Assembly: GCF_000379625.1 (NCBI RefSeq) | Contig: NZ_KB903245.1 | Location: 65,633 to 129,632 of the forward strand | Origin: Actinomycetospora chiangmaiensis DSM 45062 | GTDB taxonomy: Bacteria; Actinomycetota; Actinomycetes; Mycobacteriales; Pseudonocardiaceae | DNA: 64,000 nt | Direction of reading: 5' to 3' | Shown: one piece after another, positions 9,829-19,559 of the stretch | How positions within the stretch are numbered: position 1 is the first letter of the stretch | Layout of the letters: the number at the start of each line of letters is the position of its first letter | Notes under the pieces: model-generated | Told to the model about the DNA's origin: nothing | The model's database searches: none | Seen by the model: only the letters and a program-made list of their open reading frames with translations | Position numbers and translations under genes: made by a program

Positions 9829-10019
9829 GCGGGCCAGCCTCCTCGTCGCACGTCCTCGTCGACCTGCCGGGGCGGCCCCCGGCACGCTGCGAGGGAGTTT
9901 GTCGTGACCCGTGATCGCCGTCCAGACGATCGTCCCCGAGGGTTCCCGACGCCCGACGACGGCGGCCCCGTCCGCCCGGAGGGGTCGGCCGGTGGCCTCC
10001 CCCGCCCGCCGGGTCCACG

Positions 10020-10733
10020 ATGGTGACCATGGCGGAGCGCGGTCCCGCGGCGGCCCCCGAGGTGGCGGGACTCGTCGTCCCGGTCAAGGAGCTGCGCCGC
10101 GCCAAGACCCGGCTGGCGGCCGCCAGTGCCGCGGTGGCCGCCACGGTGGTCGACCACCGCGCCGCTCACGCCGACCTCGCGCTCGCCCTCGCGGCCGACA
10201 CCCTCGCGGCGGTCCTCGCCTCGTCGGTCCGTCGGCTCGCCGTCGTGACCTCCGAACCGCGGCTCACCGCGGCGGCCGACCCGCCGGTCGTCGGGACCGA
10301 TCCGCGGGTCGAGCTCGTGGCCGACCCGGGCGGCGGGCTGCACGCCGCGATCACGGCCGGCCTCGAGCACCTCGGACGGCGGCCGGTGGGCGTGCTGCTG
10401 GCCGACCTCCCCGCCCTGCGCCCCGAGGAGCTCGATGCGGCCCTCGCGGCGGGCAGGGAAGCGCTGCGGACGGCGCCGGCGGCGTTCGTCGCCGACCACA
10501 CCGGCGAGGGCACGTCCCTGCTGCTCGCCGGGCCGGGCTTCCTGCCCCGGTTCGGGCCGCGGTCGGCGGCCGCCCACGCGGCGGCGGGCGCGGTCCCGCT
10601 CGGCGGCGACTGGCCGGGCCTGCGCCACGACGTCGACGTGCCGGCCGACCTCGACGAGGTGCGCGCGCTCGGCGTCGGCCCCGCGACGCGGGCCTGGCCG
10701 GGCCTCGCCCCCCTCGCCGCGGGACGACGCTGA
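10020..10733 (+). CDS. fbiD: Phospholactate/PEP guanylyltransferase of F420 synthesis (CofC/FbiD)
   Basis: CofC/FbiD couples GTP to 2-phospholactate or phosphoenolpyruvate, the activated precursor of coenzyme F420. The 237-residue product has the nucleotidyltransferase opening [15 protein letters not shown], the [13 protein letters not shown] metal site and the [18 protein letters not shown] end diagnostic of the family. The start is uncertain among ATG 10020, GTG 10023 and ATG 10029; none has a clear ribosome site. The position between gpsA and ppk1 matches fbiD (Rv2983) in M. tuberculosis. F420 use in this organism is supported by the deazaflavin-type oxidoreductase at 33101. Confidence 0.9.
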   Translation: MVTMAERGPAAAPEVAGLVVPVKELRRAKTRLAAASAAVAATVVDHRAAHADLALALAADTLAAVLASSVRRLAVVTSEPRLTAAADPPVVGTDPRVELVADPGGGLHAAITAGLEHLGRRPVGVLLADLPALRPEELDAALAAGREALRTAPAAFVADHTGEGTSLLLAGPGFLPRFGPRSAAAHAAAGAVPLGGDWPGLRHDVDVPADLDEVRALGVGPATRAWPGLAPLAAGRR

Positions 10734-10781
10734 GGCGCCGGACTCGGGTGGCGTGTCCCGCAACCCTCGGCGTCCGGCGCC
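10734..10781 (+). terminator. Hairpin after fbiD
   Basis: Immediately after the fbiD stop, GGCGCCGGAC (10734-10743) pairs perfectly with GTCCGGCGCC (10772-10781). An inner pairing of CGGGT with ACCC extends the stem. There is no T run, as is usual for terminators in this genome. It lies just before ppk1, so it could also act in that gene's leader. Confidence 0.65.
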
Positions 10782-10803
10782 GCGTCCCGTCAGAATGGGC
10801 CGG

Positions 10804-13077
10804 GTGAGCGACTCGACGGACACCACGCTCGAGGAGGCCGGCCCGATCTCGGACCCCGGCCCGCCCCCGCCCGCCCCGGCGCCGCCGGCCCGGTCGCCCG
10901 AGGGGCGCGGCCGCATGCCGGCCGCGCCCGCGGCCGCGACCCCGGCCACCGGCGAGGACGACCCCGCGGACCTCCCCGAGGACCGCTACGACAACCGCGA
11001 GCTGTCGTGGCTGGAGTTCAACGCCCGGGTGCTCGCGCTGGCCGAGGACACCAGCCAGCCGCTGCTGGAGCGCGCCAAGTTCCTGGCGATCTTCGCGTCG
11101 AACCTCGACGAGTTCTACATGGTCCGGGTGGCCGGTCTGAAGCGCCGCGAGGAGACCGGACTGTCGGTGCGCAGCGCCGACGGCCTGACCCCGCGCGAGC
11201 AGCTCGCCCGAATCGCCGCACGCAACCAGGAGCTCGCCGAGAAGCACGCCCGGATCTGGCAGAAGGACGTCGGGCCGGCCCTCGAGGAGGCCGGCATCCA
11301 CGTCATCGGGTGGGACCGCGTCAGCGCCGAGGCGCGCGTGCGGCTCTCCGCGTGGTTCGACGCCCAGGTCTTCCCGGTGCTCACCCCGCTCGCGGTGGAC
11401 CCCGCGCACCCGTTCCCCTACATCTCGAACCAGTCGCTCAACCTCGCCGTCGCGGTGCGCGACCCGCAGACCGGCGTCGAGCACTTCGCGCGCGTCAAGG
11501 TGCCGAACAACGTGCCCCGGCTGGTCCGGGTGGGGCCGGAGCCGGGCGAGGACGACGACGAGGGCGCCGACTCGACCAACCTCGACCGCCGCTGCTGGTT
11601 CCTGCCGATCGAGGACCTCATCGCCGAGCACCTCGACCACCTCTTCGAGGGCATGGAGGTCGCCGAGCACCACGTGTTCCGGGTGACCCGCAACGCCGAC
11701 CTCGACGTCGAGGAGGACCGCGACGAGGACCTGCTGCAGGCCCTCGAGCGCGAGCTCGCCCGCCGTCGCTTCGGGCCGCCCGTCCGCCTCGAGATCACCG
11801 ACCGGATGAGCGAGCACATGCTCGAGCTGCTGCTGCGCGAGCTCGACGTGGACCCGCACGACGTCGTCCAGGTGCCCGGGCTGCTCGACCTCTCGTGCCT
11901 GATGGAGCTGCTCTCGCTCAACCGCCCCGAGCTGAAGGACCCGGTGTTCGTCCCGGCGACGCACCCCGCGTTCAGCGAGGGCGAGACGCCGAAGAGCGTC
12001 TTCGCCACCCTGCGCGAGGGCGACGTGATGGTCCACCACCCCTACGACTCGTTCTCCACGAGCGTGCACCGCTTCATCGAACAGGCGGCGAACGACCCGA
12101 AGGTCCTCGCGATCAAGCAGACGCTCTACCGCACCTCGGGCGACTCCCCGATCGTCGAGGCGCTGATCGAGGCGGCGGAGGCGGGCAAGCAGGTCGTCGC
12201 CGTGGTGGAGATCAAGGCGCGGTTCGACGAGCGGGCGAACATCAACTGGGCCCGCGCGCTGGAGCGCGCCGGGGTGCACGTGGTGTACGGGCTCGTCGGC
12301 CTGAAGACGCACTGCAAGGCCGCGCTGGTGGTGCGCCAGGAGGGCTCGACGATCCGCCGCTACTGCCATCTGGGCACCGGCAACTACAACCCGAAGACCG
12401 CCCGGCTCTACGAGGACATCGGCGTGTTCACCGCGGACGAGACGATCGGCGCGGACCTCACCGACCTGTTCAACGTCCTCACCGGCTACGCGCGGCGGCG
12501 CAAGTACCGCCGCCTGCTCGTCGCGCCCTACGGCGTGCGGCGCGGGCTGATCGAGCGGATCGACGCGGAGCGCAAGCGGGCGCAGAAGGGCAAGCGGTCC
12601 GGCATCCGGATCAAGGTGAACGGGCTGGTCGACGAGCAGGTCATCGACGCCCTCTACCGCGCCTCGCTGGCCGGTGTGCCGATCGACCTCGTCGTCCGCG
12701 GCATCTGCGCGCTGCGGGCCGGGGTGCCCGGGCTCTCGGAGAACATCCGCGTCCGGTCCATCCTCGGCCGCTTCCTCGAGCACTCGCGGATCTTCCACTT
12801 CGTGGGGGCGGGCGAGCACTGGATCGGCAGTGCCGACATCATGCACCGCAACCTCGACCGCCGGGTCGAGGTGCTGGCGCCGGTCACCGATCCACGACTG
12901 GTCGCCCAGCTCGACGAGATCCTCGACTCGGCGACCGCCCCGTCGACCCGGTGCTGGAGCCTCGACCCGGACGGCTCCTGGACGCCGTGGCCGGTCGCGG
13001 CCGGGGAGGGGACCGAGGGGATCCAGGTGTGCGACCACCAGACCCAGCTGCTGCTGCGCCGGGAAGGGAAGGCGTGA
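10804..13077 (+). CDS. ppk1: Polyphosphate kinase 1
   Basis: PPK1 reversibly moves the terminal phosphate of ATP onto polyphosphate. The 757-residue product has a proline-rich N-terminal extension of about 50 residues, then [15 protein letters not shown] and the [13 protein letters not shown] segment. The catalytic histidine is in [10 protein letters not shown] (about residue 503), and [14 protein letters not shown] follows. GTG 10804 was chosen because CAGAAT, a -10-like hexamer, lies seven bases upstream, suggesting a leaderless transcript; ATG 10795 in the same frame has no ribosome site. The adjacent Nudix gene repeats the ppk1-mutT1 pairing of mycobacteria. Confidence 0.95.
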   Translation: MSDSTDTTLEEAGPISDPGPPPPAPAPPARSPEGRGRMPAAPAAATPATGEDDPADLPEDRYDNRELSWLEFNARVLALAEDTSQPLLERAKFLAIFASNLDEFYMVRVAGLKRREETGLSVRSADGLTPREQLARIAARNQELAEKHARIWQKDVGPALEEAGIHVIGWDRVSAEARVRLSAWFDAQVFPVLTPLAVDPAHPFPYISNQSLNLAVAVRDPQTGVEHFARVKVPNNVPRLVRVGPEPGEDDDEGADSTNLDRRCWFLPIEDLIAEHLDHLFEGMEVAEHHVFRVTRNADLDVEEDRDEDLLQALERELARRRFGPPVRLEITDRMSEHMLELLLRELDVDPHDVVQVPGLLDLSCLMELLSLNRPELKDPVFVPATHPAFSEGETPKSVFATLREGDVMVHHPYDSFSTSVHRFIEQAANDPKVLAIKQTLYRTSGDSPIVEALIEAAEAGKQVVAVVEIKARFDERANINWARALERAGVHVVYGLVGLKTHCKAALVVRQEGSTIRRYCHLGTGNYNPKTARLYEDIGVFTADETIGADLTDLFNVLTGYARRRKYRRLLVAPYGVRRGLIERIDAERKRAQKGKRSGIRIKVNGLVDEQVIDALYRASLAGVPIDLVVRGICALRAGVPGLSENIRVRSILGRFLEHSRIFHFVGAGEHWIGSADIMHRNLDRRVEVLAPVTDPRLVAQLDEILDSATAPSTRCWSLDPDGSWTPWPVAAGEGTEGIQVCDHQTQLLLRREGKA

Positions 13078-13126
13078 GGGCAGGGACGCCGAGGGCAGGC
13101 ACGCGGAGCGCAGCGGAGCCGGACCG

Positions 13127-14068
13127 ATGACGACGCCGCCCGACGACGGGCCGGTGCCGAAGGCGGTGCACGCCGCCGGTGCCGTGCTCTGGCGGCCGGC
13201 GTCGGCGGGGGGCGTCGAGGTCGCGGTGGTGCACCGTCCGCACCACGGCGACTGGAGCCTGCCGAAGGGCAAGGTCGACGAGGGCGAGTCCCGGGCACGG
13301 ACCGCGGTCCGCGAGATCGCCGAGGAGACCGGGTTCGGCGCCGTGCTCGGGCGCCACGTGGCCACCGTGCGCTACATGGTCGGCGAGGACCGCAAGGTCG
13401 TCGACTACTGGGACGCACGGGCCGGCGCCGGGAGCTTCACCCCGAACGGCGAGACCGACGAGCTGCGCTGGCTCGCCCCCGCGGCCGCGGCGCCGCTGCT
13501 GACCTACGACTCCGACCGCGACGTCCTCGCGGACTTCACCGACGCCCCGTTCCCGCTGCGGACGCTGCTGCTGGTGCGCCACGCGAAGGCGGGCAAGCGG
13601 GGCAGCCACGACGACGACGCCCGCCCGCTCGTCGACGCGGGCCGCGAACAGGCCCGGCGCCTCGGCGACCTGCTCGCCGCGCACGGCGTGGAACGCCTCT
13701 ACTCCGTGGGGCGGACCCGCTGCATCCAGACGCTCGAGCCCGCCTCGCACCGGCTCGGCGTCGGGATCGCCGTCGACGACGCGTTCGCCGACGAGGCCGT
13801 CGCCGCCGACCCGCACCGTGCCCGCGAGCGGCTGCTCGAGCTGGCGGGCCGGGACGGGGTCGCGGCGGTGTGCGCCCAGGGGTACGGCATCCCCGCCCTG
13901 GTCCGCGACCTGGCCGCCGACCCCGACTCCGACGCCGGCCCCCGCCCCGGGGTGCGGAGCAACCGCCGGCTGTCCGACCCGCCGTCACGCAAGGGCAGCG
14001 CGTGGGTGCTCTCGTTCCACGGCACCACGCTCGTCGCCGCCGACTACGTGCGCGACCCGGCCGTCTGA
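13127..14068 (+). CDS. mutT1: MutT1-type Nudix hydrolase fused to histidine phosphatase domain
   Basis: A 313-residue, two-domain protein. Residues 15-130 are a Nudix domain with a complete Nudix box at 48-70 (GKVDEGES, then REIAEETGF). Residues 145-313 are a histidine phosphatase domain with the LLLVRHAKAG motif (R151, H152). In M. tuberculosis this architecture converts 8-oxo-GTP/dGTP to the diphosphate and then the monophosphate, and also degrades diadenosine polyphosphates. ATG 13127 has only a weak GGAGCC upstream. It lies 49 bases after ppk1 and is probably in the same transcript. Confidence 0.9.
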   Translation: MTTPPDDGPVPKAVHAAGAVLWRPASAGGVEVAVVHRPHHGDWSLPKGKVDEGESRARTAVREIAEETGFGAVLGRHVATVRYMVGEDRKVVDYWDARAGAGSFTPNGETDELRWLAPAAAAPLLTYDSDRDVLADFTDAPFPLRTLLLVRHAKAGKRGSHDDDARPLVDAGREQARRLGDLLAAHGVERLYSVGRTRCIQTLEPASHRLGVGIAVDDAFADEAVAADPHRARERLLELAGRDGVAAVCAQGYGIPALVRDLAADPDSDAGPRPGVRSNRRLSDPPSRKGSAWVLSFHGTTLVAADYVRDPAV

Positions 14069-14246
14069 GCGGGCGACGAGCGCCGTCCGTCGATGATCAC
14101 ACCCCGGTCGTCGACGGCCCGGCCCCGTCGCGGGATCACGAAACGGACTCGATTAGCGTGAGGCAAGGCCGTCCGCCGGGTCGGCCCCCGGCCTGCGCTC
14201 CCCCGTCGTCAGGCCCGACCCGGCTCGTGGTCCGTGGAGGGTGGGC

Positions 14247-16178
14247 TTGCGCGCGAAGACACGTCGGTACCGGCAGATCGCACTGGTGGCCGTCGCCGCT
14301 GCCGTGCTGCTCGGCGTCAACGTGCCCCCGGCGTTCTCCTACGTGCAGGAGTGGCGGCACGAGCGGCTGATCAACAGCCCCGACTACAAGGCGCAGTACG
14401 GGCACTGGGACACCATCGAGGTGCCGCCCGACAACCGCGTCAACTCCATCCACGCGGTCCTGCTCAGCACGGGCAAGGTCCTCCTCATCGCCGGGTCCGG
14501 CAACAAGGAGGACATGTTCGCGACGAAGGCCCTCAAGAGCCTCGTCTACGACCCCACGACGGGGCAGTCGCGGATGATCCCGGTCCCCGACGACATGTTC
14601 TGCGGCGGGCAGACCGTGCTCCCCGACGGCCGGGTGCTCTTCGCCGGCGGGACGCAGCGCTACGAGAAGCTCGACGGCGCCGTGACCAACGCGGCCGGCG
14701 CGATGCGCGTCAAGAACGAGAGCCCCGACGGGCCGCGCTTCCTGCCGGCCGGGACGGAGTTCGTCGCCCCGTCCGGGCAGAAGTACAAGTCGGACTTCGA
14801 CGTCACCGTGCCCCCCGCCACCAAGGCGGGCGTCGGCCGGCGCACGCAGGTCACGGCGGCCGAGGAGAAGGTCTTCGTCGAGTCGGAGGCCCCCGGACCG
14901 CAGGCGGTCAACGGCAACCGCGACAAGTACACGGTCTCGGGTCTCCCGGCCGCGGACTCGAAGAACGTCTACGGCATCGGCGAGCCGATGACCCTGGACA
15001 AGCAGGACTACCAGGGGACGAACAAGGCATACACGTTCGACCCGAAGACCGAGGCGTGGACCCAACTGCCGGACATGAACCAGCCCCGCTGGTACCCGAC
15101 GCTCACCCCGCTCTCCGACGGCAACGTGCTCACCGTCGCCGGCCTGGACGGCGTCGGGCAGGTGCTCAACGGGCTCTCCGAGGAGTTCAACCCCCGCACC
15201 AACACCTGGATCGACCGCCGGAACACGCTCACCCAGTACTTCCCGACCTACCCGGCGCTGTTCGAGACCGAGAAGCCCCGCCAGATCGTCTACACCGGCT
15301 CGAACGCCGGTTACGGCCCGGCGACCGAGGGCCGCACCCCCGGGTTCTGGGACATCAACACGGGCGCGTTCACCCCGATCCCCGGGCTGCGCGACCCGCA
15401 GCTCATGGAGACCTCGGGCTCGTCGTGGATCGGGCCGGTGCAGGACCAGCGCCTCGCCGTCGTCGGCGGCGGCGGGGTCGGTGAGAGCCCGGTCTCCTCC
15501 GCGCGGATCGACTTCCTGAACCTCAAGGACCCGGCGCCGCACTTCACCCCGGGCCCGAACCTGGCGCAGCCGACCCGGTACCCGAACCTGGTCAACCTGC
15601 CCGACGACACCACGCTGATCACCAACGGATCGCTGGACTACCGCGGCAAGGGTGCGACGAACAACCATCTCGCCTACACCCTCGACCCGGCGACGAACCA
15701 GCTCACGCCGATGGCCGACCCGCGGATCGGGCGCGACTACCACACCGAGTCGCTGCTGCTGCCCGACGGCCGCGTGCTCGTGGCCGGCTCGGACCCGCTG
15801 TTCGACGACGAGAAGAACACGGTCCCCGGCACGTTCGAGCAGCGGATCGAGATCTTCACACCGCCGTACCTGGAGTCCGGCGCGCCGCGCCCGACGATCT
15901 CCTCGGCCCCGCCGACGATGACCCGCGGGCAGACCGTGACCATCCCGACCCCGGACGCCTCCCGCATCGCGAAGGCCCGTCTCATCCGCACCTCGTCGGC
16001 CACGCACGTGACGACGTCGGACATGCGGGACGTGGCCCTGGACATGCAGAAGACCCCGGACGGGGTGTCGGTGACGGTGCCGAACGAGGCGACCATCGTG
16101 CCGCCCGGCCCGTACATGCTGTTCCTCGTCGACGACAAGGGCGTGCCGAGCGAGGCGAAGATCGTCGATGTGCCCTAG
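14247..16178 (+). CDS. glxA: GlxA-type mononuclear copper radical oxidase
   Basis: A 643-residue secreted or membrane-anchored oxidase of the galactose oxidase/glyoxal oxidase family, with a hydrophobic anchor at about residues 11-28 and a seven-blade Kelch-type propeller. The copper-radical residues can be placed by family comparison. They are C119 in DMFCGGQ (the Tyr-Cys crosslink cysteine), W282-Y283 in PRWYPTL, Y498-H499 in GRDYHTESLLLPDG and H587 in SATHVTTSDMR. Streptomyces GlxA has FCTGH where this has FCGGQ. TTG 14247 was preferred because GGAGG lies six bases upstream; GTG 14241 directly abuts that site. In Streptomyces glxA is paired with cslA; no cslA is present here. Confidence 0.85.
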   Translation: MRAKTRRYRQIALVAVAAAVLLGVNVPPAFSYVQEWRHERLINSPDYKAQYGHWDTIEVPPDNRVNSIHAVLLSTGKVLLIAGSGNKEDMFATKALKSLVYDPTTGQSRMIPVPDDMFCGGQTVLPDGRVLFAGGTQRYEKLDGAVTNAAGAMRVKNESPDGPRFLPAGTEFVAPSGQKYKSDFDVTVPPATKAGVGRRTQVTAAEEKVFVESEAPGPQAVNGNRDKYTVSGLPAADSKNVYGIGEPMTLDKQDYQGTNKAYTFDPKTEAWTQLPDMNQPRWYPTLTPLSDGNVLTVAGLDGVGQVLNGLSEEFNPRTNTWIDRRNTLTQYFPTYPALFETEKPRQIVYTGSNAGYGPATEGRTPGFWDINTGAFTPIPGLRDPQLMETSGSSWIGPVQDQRLAVVGGGGVGESPVSSARIDFLNLKDPAPHFTPGPNLAQPTRYPNLVNLPDDTTLITNGSLDYRGKGATNNHLAYTLDPATNQLTPMADPRIGRDYHTESLLLPDGRVLVAGSDPLFDDEKNTVPGTFEQRIEIFTPPYLESGAPRPTISSAPPTMTRGQTVTIPTPDASRIAKARLIRTSSATHVTTSDMRDVALDMQKTPDGVSVTVPNEATIVPPGPYMLFLVDDKGVPSEAKIVDVP

Positions 16179-16193
16179 CCGGACGCCCGGTCG

Positions 16194-17126
16194 ATGATCG
16201 GGCCCGTGGACGGTCAGGTGGTCCCGCGCTTCGCGGGGCCACCGACGTTCGCGCGTCTCCCCCGGCTCGACGAGGTGTCCCGGGCCGACGTCGCGATCGT
16301 CGGGCTGCCGTTCGACGCGGGGACGAGCTACCGGCCGGGCGCCCGCTTCGGGCCGGCCCACATCCGGGCGTCCTCCCGGTTGCTGCGGCCGTACCACCCG
16401 GCGGTCGGCACCTCGCCGTTCGCGGCGCTGCAGGTCGCCGACGCCGGGGACCTGGCGCTCAACCCGTTCGACATCGTCGAGGCCCTCGCCGCGGCCGAGA
16501 CCGGTATCCGGGGGCTCGCCGAGGACGGCGCGACCGTCGTCGGCCTCGGCGGCGACCACACCCTCGCCCTCCCGGCGCTGCGCGCGCTGCACGCCCTCCA
16601 CGGCCCGGTCGCGGTGCTGCACTTCGACGCGCACCTCGACACCTGGGACACCTACTTCGGAGCCCCGTACACCCACGGCACCCCCTTCCGGCGGGCGTCC
16701 GAGGAGGGGCTCATCGACCGGGAACGGTCGATGCACGTGGGGATCCGCGGTCCGCTCTACTCCGCCGCGGACCTCGACGACGACGCCCGGCTCGGCTTCG
16801 CGGTCGTGCGCGCCGACGACTACGAGACCGACGGTGTGGCGCGCGCGGTGGAGCGGCTGCGAAGGCGACTCGACGGTGGCCCGGTGTACGTGTCGGTGGA
16901 CATCGACGTCCTCGACCCGGCCGCCGCCCCCGGGACGGGGACCCCGGAGGCCGGCGGGCTCACGAGCCGGGAACTGCTCCACACCCTGCGCGGTCTGCAG
17001 GGCCTCGACATCGTGGGCTTCGACGTGGTGGAGGTCGCCCCGGCCTACGATCACGCCGAGATCACCGGCATCGCCGCCGCGCACGTGGTGTACGACCTGC
17101 TGGCGGTGCTCGCCGCCGGCCGGTGA
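16194..17126 (+). CDS. Ureohydrolase, probable guanidinobutyrase (agmatinase family)
   Basis: A 310-residue Mn-dependent ureohydrolase that cleaves a guanidino group to urea. The metal ligands are all present: GGDHT (H122), FDAHLDT (D145, H147, D149) and [10 protein letters not shown] (D236, D238). The [10 protein letters not shown] loop is shared by agmatinases and guanidinobutyrases. Substrate is not decided by the motifs. The two genes downstream, an amidase and a monooxygenase, make 4-guanidinobutanoate the best candidate, giving GABA and urea. It begins 16 bases after glxA; GTG 16206 is an alternative start. Confidence 0.86.
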   Translation: MIGPVDGQVVPRFAGPPTFARLPRLDEVSRADVAIVGLPFDAGTSYRPGARFGPAHIRASSRLLRPYHPAVGTSPFAALQVADAGDLALNPFDIVEALAAAETGIRGLAEDGATVVGLGGDHTLALPALRALHALHGPVAVLHFDAHLDTWDTYFGAPYTHGTPFRRASEEGLIDRERSMHVGIRGPLYSAADLDDDARLGFAVVRADDYETDGVARAVERLRRRLDGGPVYVSVDIDVLDPAAAPGTGTPEAGGLTSRELLHTLRGLQGLDIVGFDVVEVAPAYDHAEITGIAAAHVVYDLLAVLAAGR

Positions 17127-17150
17127 GCCGTCAGCACGCTCGGAGGAGCC

Positions 17151-17888
17151 ATGCGGATCGCGGTCTGGCAGGCACGGGGTCCCGACGCCGGGTCGGAGCG
17201 GCTCGTCGCCGCCGTCGCCCGGGCCGCCGCGGCCGGGGCCGACGTCCTGGTCACCCCGGAGCTGTTCGCCACCGGGTACGGCGTCCCCTTCGGCGGGCCG
17301 GACCCCGACCTGCTGCCGCGCGCCCGGGAGGCGGCGGCCGCGCACGGCGTCGCGCTCGTCGTCTCCGAGCCGCACGACGGGCACGTCACCGCGGCCGTCG
17401 TGGGGCCCGACGGCGAGCTGCTCGGCCGCTACACGAAGACCCACCTCTGGGGCGACGACGAGCGGGCCGCGTTCACGCCCGGCGACGGCACCCCGCTGAT
17501 CGTCGACCTCGCGGGCGAACGGTGCGCGGTCGTCATCTGCTACGACGTCGAGTTCCCGGAGGTCGTCCGGTCCCTCGCGCTGGCCGGGGCGCGTACGGTC
17601 CTCGTCCCGACCGCCCTCGACGACCCCGCCGTCGCCCGCGTCCTCGTCCCCGCCCGGGCCATGGAGAACGGCGTGGCGATCGCCTACGCCAACCAGTGCG
17701 GCGACCCGTTCTGCGGCGCCAGCCTGATCGTCGGCCCCGACGGCACGGTGCTCGCCCGCGCGGGCGAGGACGAGGAGCTGCTCGTCGCGGACGTGTCGCG
17801 ACCCCCGGGGCTCACCGACTACCTCGGTGACCGGCGTCCGGAGGTGTACCGGCTGGGGCGAGCGGAGCGACGGGGACCGTCATGGTGA
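17151..17888 (+). CDS. Carbon-nitrogen hydrolase, probable 4-guanidinobutyramide amidase
   Basis: A 245-residue nitrilase-superfamily amidase with the complete Glu-Lys-Cys triad: E37 in TPELFATGY, K96 in YTKTHLW and C130 in VICYDVEFPE. ATG 17151 follows a GGAGGA site. The length is slightly short for the family but no motif is missing. By analogy with the lysine monooxygenase/5-aminovaleramidase pair, it would hydrolyse the amide made by the downstream flavin enzyme. Its last codons read through a short dispersed repeat (17857-17877), and the stop overlaps the next gene by seven bases. Confidence 0.83.
   Translation: MRIAVWQARGPDAGSERLVAAVARAAAAGADVLVTPELFATGYGVPFGGPDPDLLPRAREAAAAHGVALVVSEPHDGHVTAAVVGPDGELLGRYTKTHLWGDDERAAFTPGDGTPLIVDLAGERCAVVICYDVEFPEVVRSLALAGARTVLVPTALDDPAVARVLVPARAMENGVAIAYANQCGDPFCGASLIVGPDGTVLARAGEDEELLVADVSRPPGLTDYLGDRRPEVYRLGRAERRGPSW
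17857..17877 (+). repeat. GGCGAGCGGAGCGAC-type short dispersed repeat, copy 1
   Basis: GGCGAGCGGAGCGACGGGG followed by AC. It lies within the last codons of the amidase gene, encoding GRAERRGP, just before the start of the next gene. The reverse complement with one extra base occurs at 44683-44704, in the gap after the lysS start. Both copies sit at gene boundaries. Confidence 0.6.
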
Positions 17889-19558
17889 TCTCCGACGGGC
17901 CGTCGATGCTGGTGCCGGACTTCCCCTTCGCCTACGACACCTACCTCGCCCACCCGGCGGGTCTCGGCCGGGTGCCGGACGCGGCGCTCGGCACCGAGGT
18001 CGCGGTGATCGGCGCCGGGATGGCGGGGCTGGTCGCGGCCTACGAGCTGATGCGCCTCGGCCTCCGACCGGTCGTCTACGAGGCCGGCGAGATCGGGGGC
18101 CGGCTCCGCTCCCAGGCCTTCCCCGGCGCCCCGGACGCCGTGGCCGACCTGGGCGGCATGCGCTTCCCCGCCTCGGGCCGCGCGTTCGGCCACTACCTGC
18201 GCGTCCTCGGCGTCCGCACCTCGCCGTTCCCGAACCCGCTCGCGCCGCAGACCCCCTCGACGGTGATCGAGCTGGCGGGGCGCAGCCACTACGCCGAGAC
18301 CGCCGAGGACCTCCCGCCGGTCTTCGGGGAGGTCTCCCGGGCGTGGGCGACCGCGCTCGCCGACGGGGCCGAGCTCCCCGCCCTGCGCGCCGCGATCGCC
18401 GCCCGCTCCCCGAGCGCGATCAAGTCGATCTGGAACCGTCTGGTCCCCGCCCTCGACGACGAGAGCTTCTCCGGCTTCCTCGCCCGCTCTCCATCGTTCG
18501 CCGACTTCCACCACCGGGAGCTGTTCGGCCAGGTCGGCTTCGGCACCGGCGGCTGGGACACCGACTTCCCCAACTCGATGTTGGAGATCCTGCGGGTCGT
18601 GGCCACCGACGCCGACGACCAGCACGTCCGGATCCACGGCGGCGCCCAGTCCGTCCCGCTCGCCCTCTGGCGCCGGGCGCCCTCGCAGCTGCACCACTGG
18701 ACACCGGGCGCCTCGCTGGAGTCGCTGCACGGCGGGTCCCCGCGTCCCGCCGTGCGGGCCCTGCGCCGGAGACCGGACGGGCGGATCGGCGTGCTCGACC
18801 GGTGGGGCACCGAGCGGGCCTACCCGGCGGCCGTCTCGACGGTGCAGTCGTGGCTGCTCTCGGCGGGCATCGACACCGACGAGTCGCTGTTCTCCCACGA
18901 CCTCTGGATGGCCCTCGAACGCTCGCACTACATGCAGAGCTCGAAGACGTTCGTGCTGGTGGACCGGCCGTTCTGGCGCGACCGCGACCCGTCGTCGGGC
19001 CGGTTCGTCCTGTCCACCACGCTCACCGACCGGATGACCCGCGGGACCTACCTGCTCGACGGCGGGGGTGGTCTCGACGATCCCGACGCCGCCACCCGCC
19101 CGGCCGTGGTGTGCCTGAGCTACACCTGGAACGACGACGCCCTGAAGTGGCTCGCGCTGCCGACCGACGAGCGGGTGCGCCTCATGCTGCACTCGTTGCG
19201 CCAGATCTATCCCGACCTCGACGTGGCCTCGCACATCCTGGGTGAGCCGATCACGATCTCGTGGGAGCGCGAACCGCACTTCATGGGCGCGTTCCGCGGG
19301 AACCTGCCCGGCCACTACCGCTACCAGCGGCGCCTGTTCACGCACTTCGTGCAGGACGCGCTCCCCCCGGAGCACCGCGGCCTGTTCCTCGCCGGCGACG
19401 ACATCTCGTTCACCCCGGGGTGGGCCGAGGGCGCCGTGCACACCGCCCTGAACGCGGTGTGGGGCGTGGTGCACCAGCTCGGCGGTCACTCCGCGCCGGG
19501 CAACCCGGGGCCGGGCGACCGCTTCACCGAGCTCGCGCCGGTCGACCTGGACGGCTGA
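17882..19558 (+). CDS. Flavin amine oxidase/2-monooxygenase, probable arginine 2-monooxygenase
   Basis: A 558-residue FAD enzyme of the lysine/tryptophan/arginine 2-monooxygenase group. The FAD site is AVIGAGMAGLVAAYE (41-55) with E67 in VVYEAGEIGGR. The end carries LAGDDISFTPGWAEGAVHT and LNAVWGV, a signature shared with lysine 2-monooxygenase rather than with short monoamine oxidases. Such enzymes oxidise and decarboxylate an L-amino acid to the shortened amide. With the ureohydrolase and amidase in the same operon, arginine is the likeliest substrate. ATG 17882 overlaps the amidase stop. Confidence 0.84.
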   Translation: MVISDGPSMLVPDFPFAYDTYLAHPAGLGRVPDAALGTEVAVIGAGMAGLVAAYELMRLGLRPVVYEAGEIGGRLRSQAFPGAPDAVADLGGMRFPASGRAFGHYLRVLGVRTSPFPNPLAPQTPSTVIELAGRSHYAETAEDLPPVFGEVSRAWATALADGAELPALRAAIAARSPSAIKSIWNRLVPALDDESFSGFLARSPSFADFHHRELFGQVGFGTGGWDTDFPNSMLEILRVVATDADDQHVRIHGGAQSVPLALWRRAPSQLHHWTPGASLESLHGGSPRPAVRALRRRPDGRIGVLDRWGTERAYPAAVSTVQSWLLSAGIDTDESLFSHDLWMALERSHYMQSSKTFVLVDRPFWRDRDPSSGRFVLSTTLTDRMTRGTYLLDGGGGLDDPDAATRPAVVCLSYTWNDDALKWLALPTDERVRLMLHSLRQIYPDLDVASHILGEPITISWEREPHFMGAFRGNLPGHYRYQRRLFTHFVQDALPPEHRGLFLAGDDISFTPGWAEGAVHTALNAVWGVVHQLGGHSAPGNPGPGDRFTELAPVDLDG

Positions 19559-19559
19559 T

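Noticed and set aside
9829..10019. Open frames and small hairpins in the divergent region between plsC and fbiD
   Set aside because: No frame has conserved content or a ribosome site, and the hairpins are short GC stems. I treat the region as a plain divergent promoter region.
13078..13126. Direct repeat GAGGGCAGG-(N)-ACGC between ppk1 and mutT1
   Set aside because: Two imperfect copies of about 14 bases in GC-rich spacer DNA; nothing else supports a function.
14069..14246. Possible regulatory RNA or promoter in the mutT1-glxA spacer
   Set aside because: Apart from the ribosome site before glxA, no convincing -10/-35 pair, hairpin or repeat was seen.
14136..17444. A 1102-codon open frame on the minus strand opposite glxA and the arginine operon, and similar long frames opposite other genes
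   Set aside because: The translations are low-complexity (His, Arg, Asp, Val, Gly rich) with no recognisable domain, and the opposite strand encodes well-conserved proteins. Long shadow frames are expected at this GC content.
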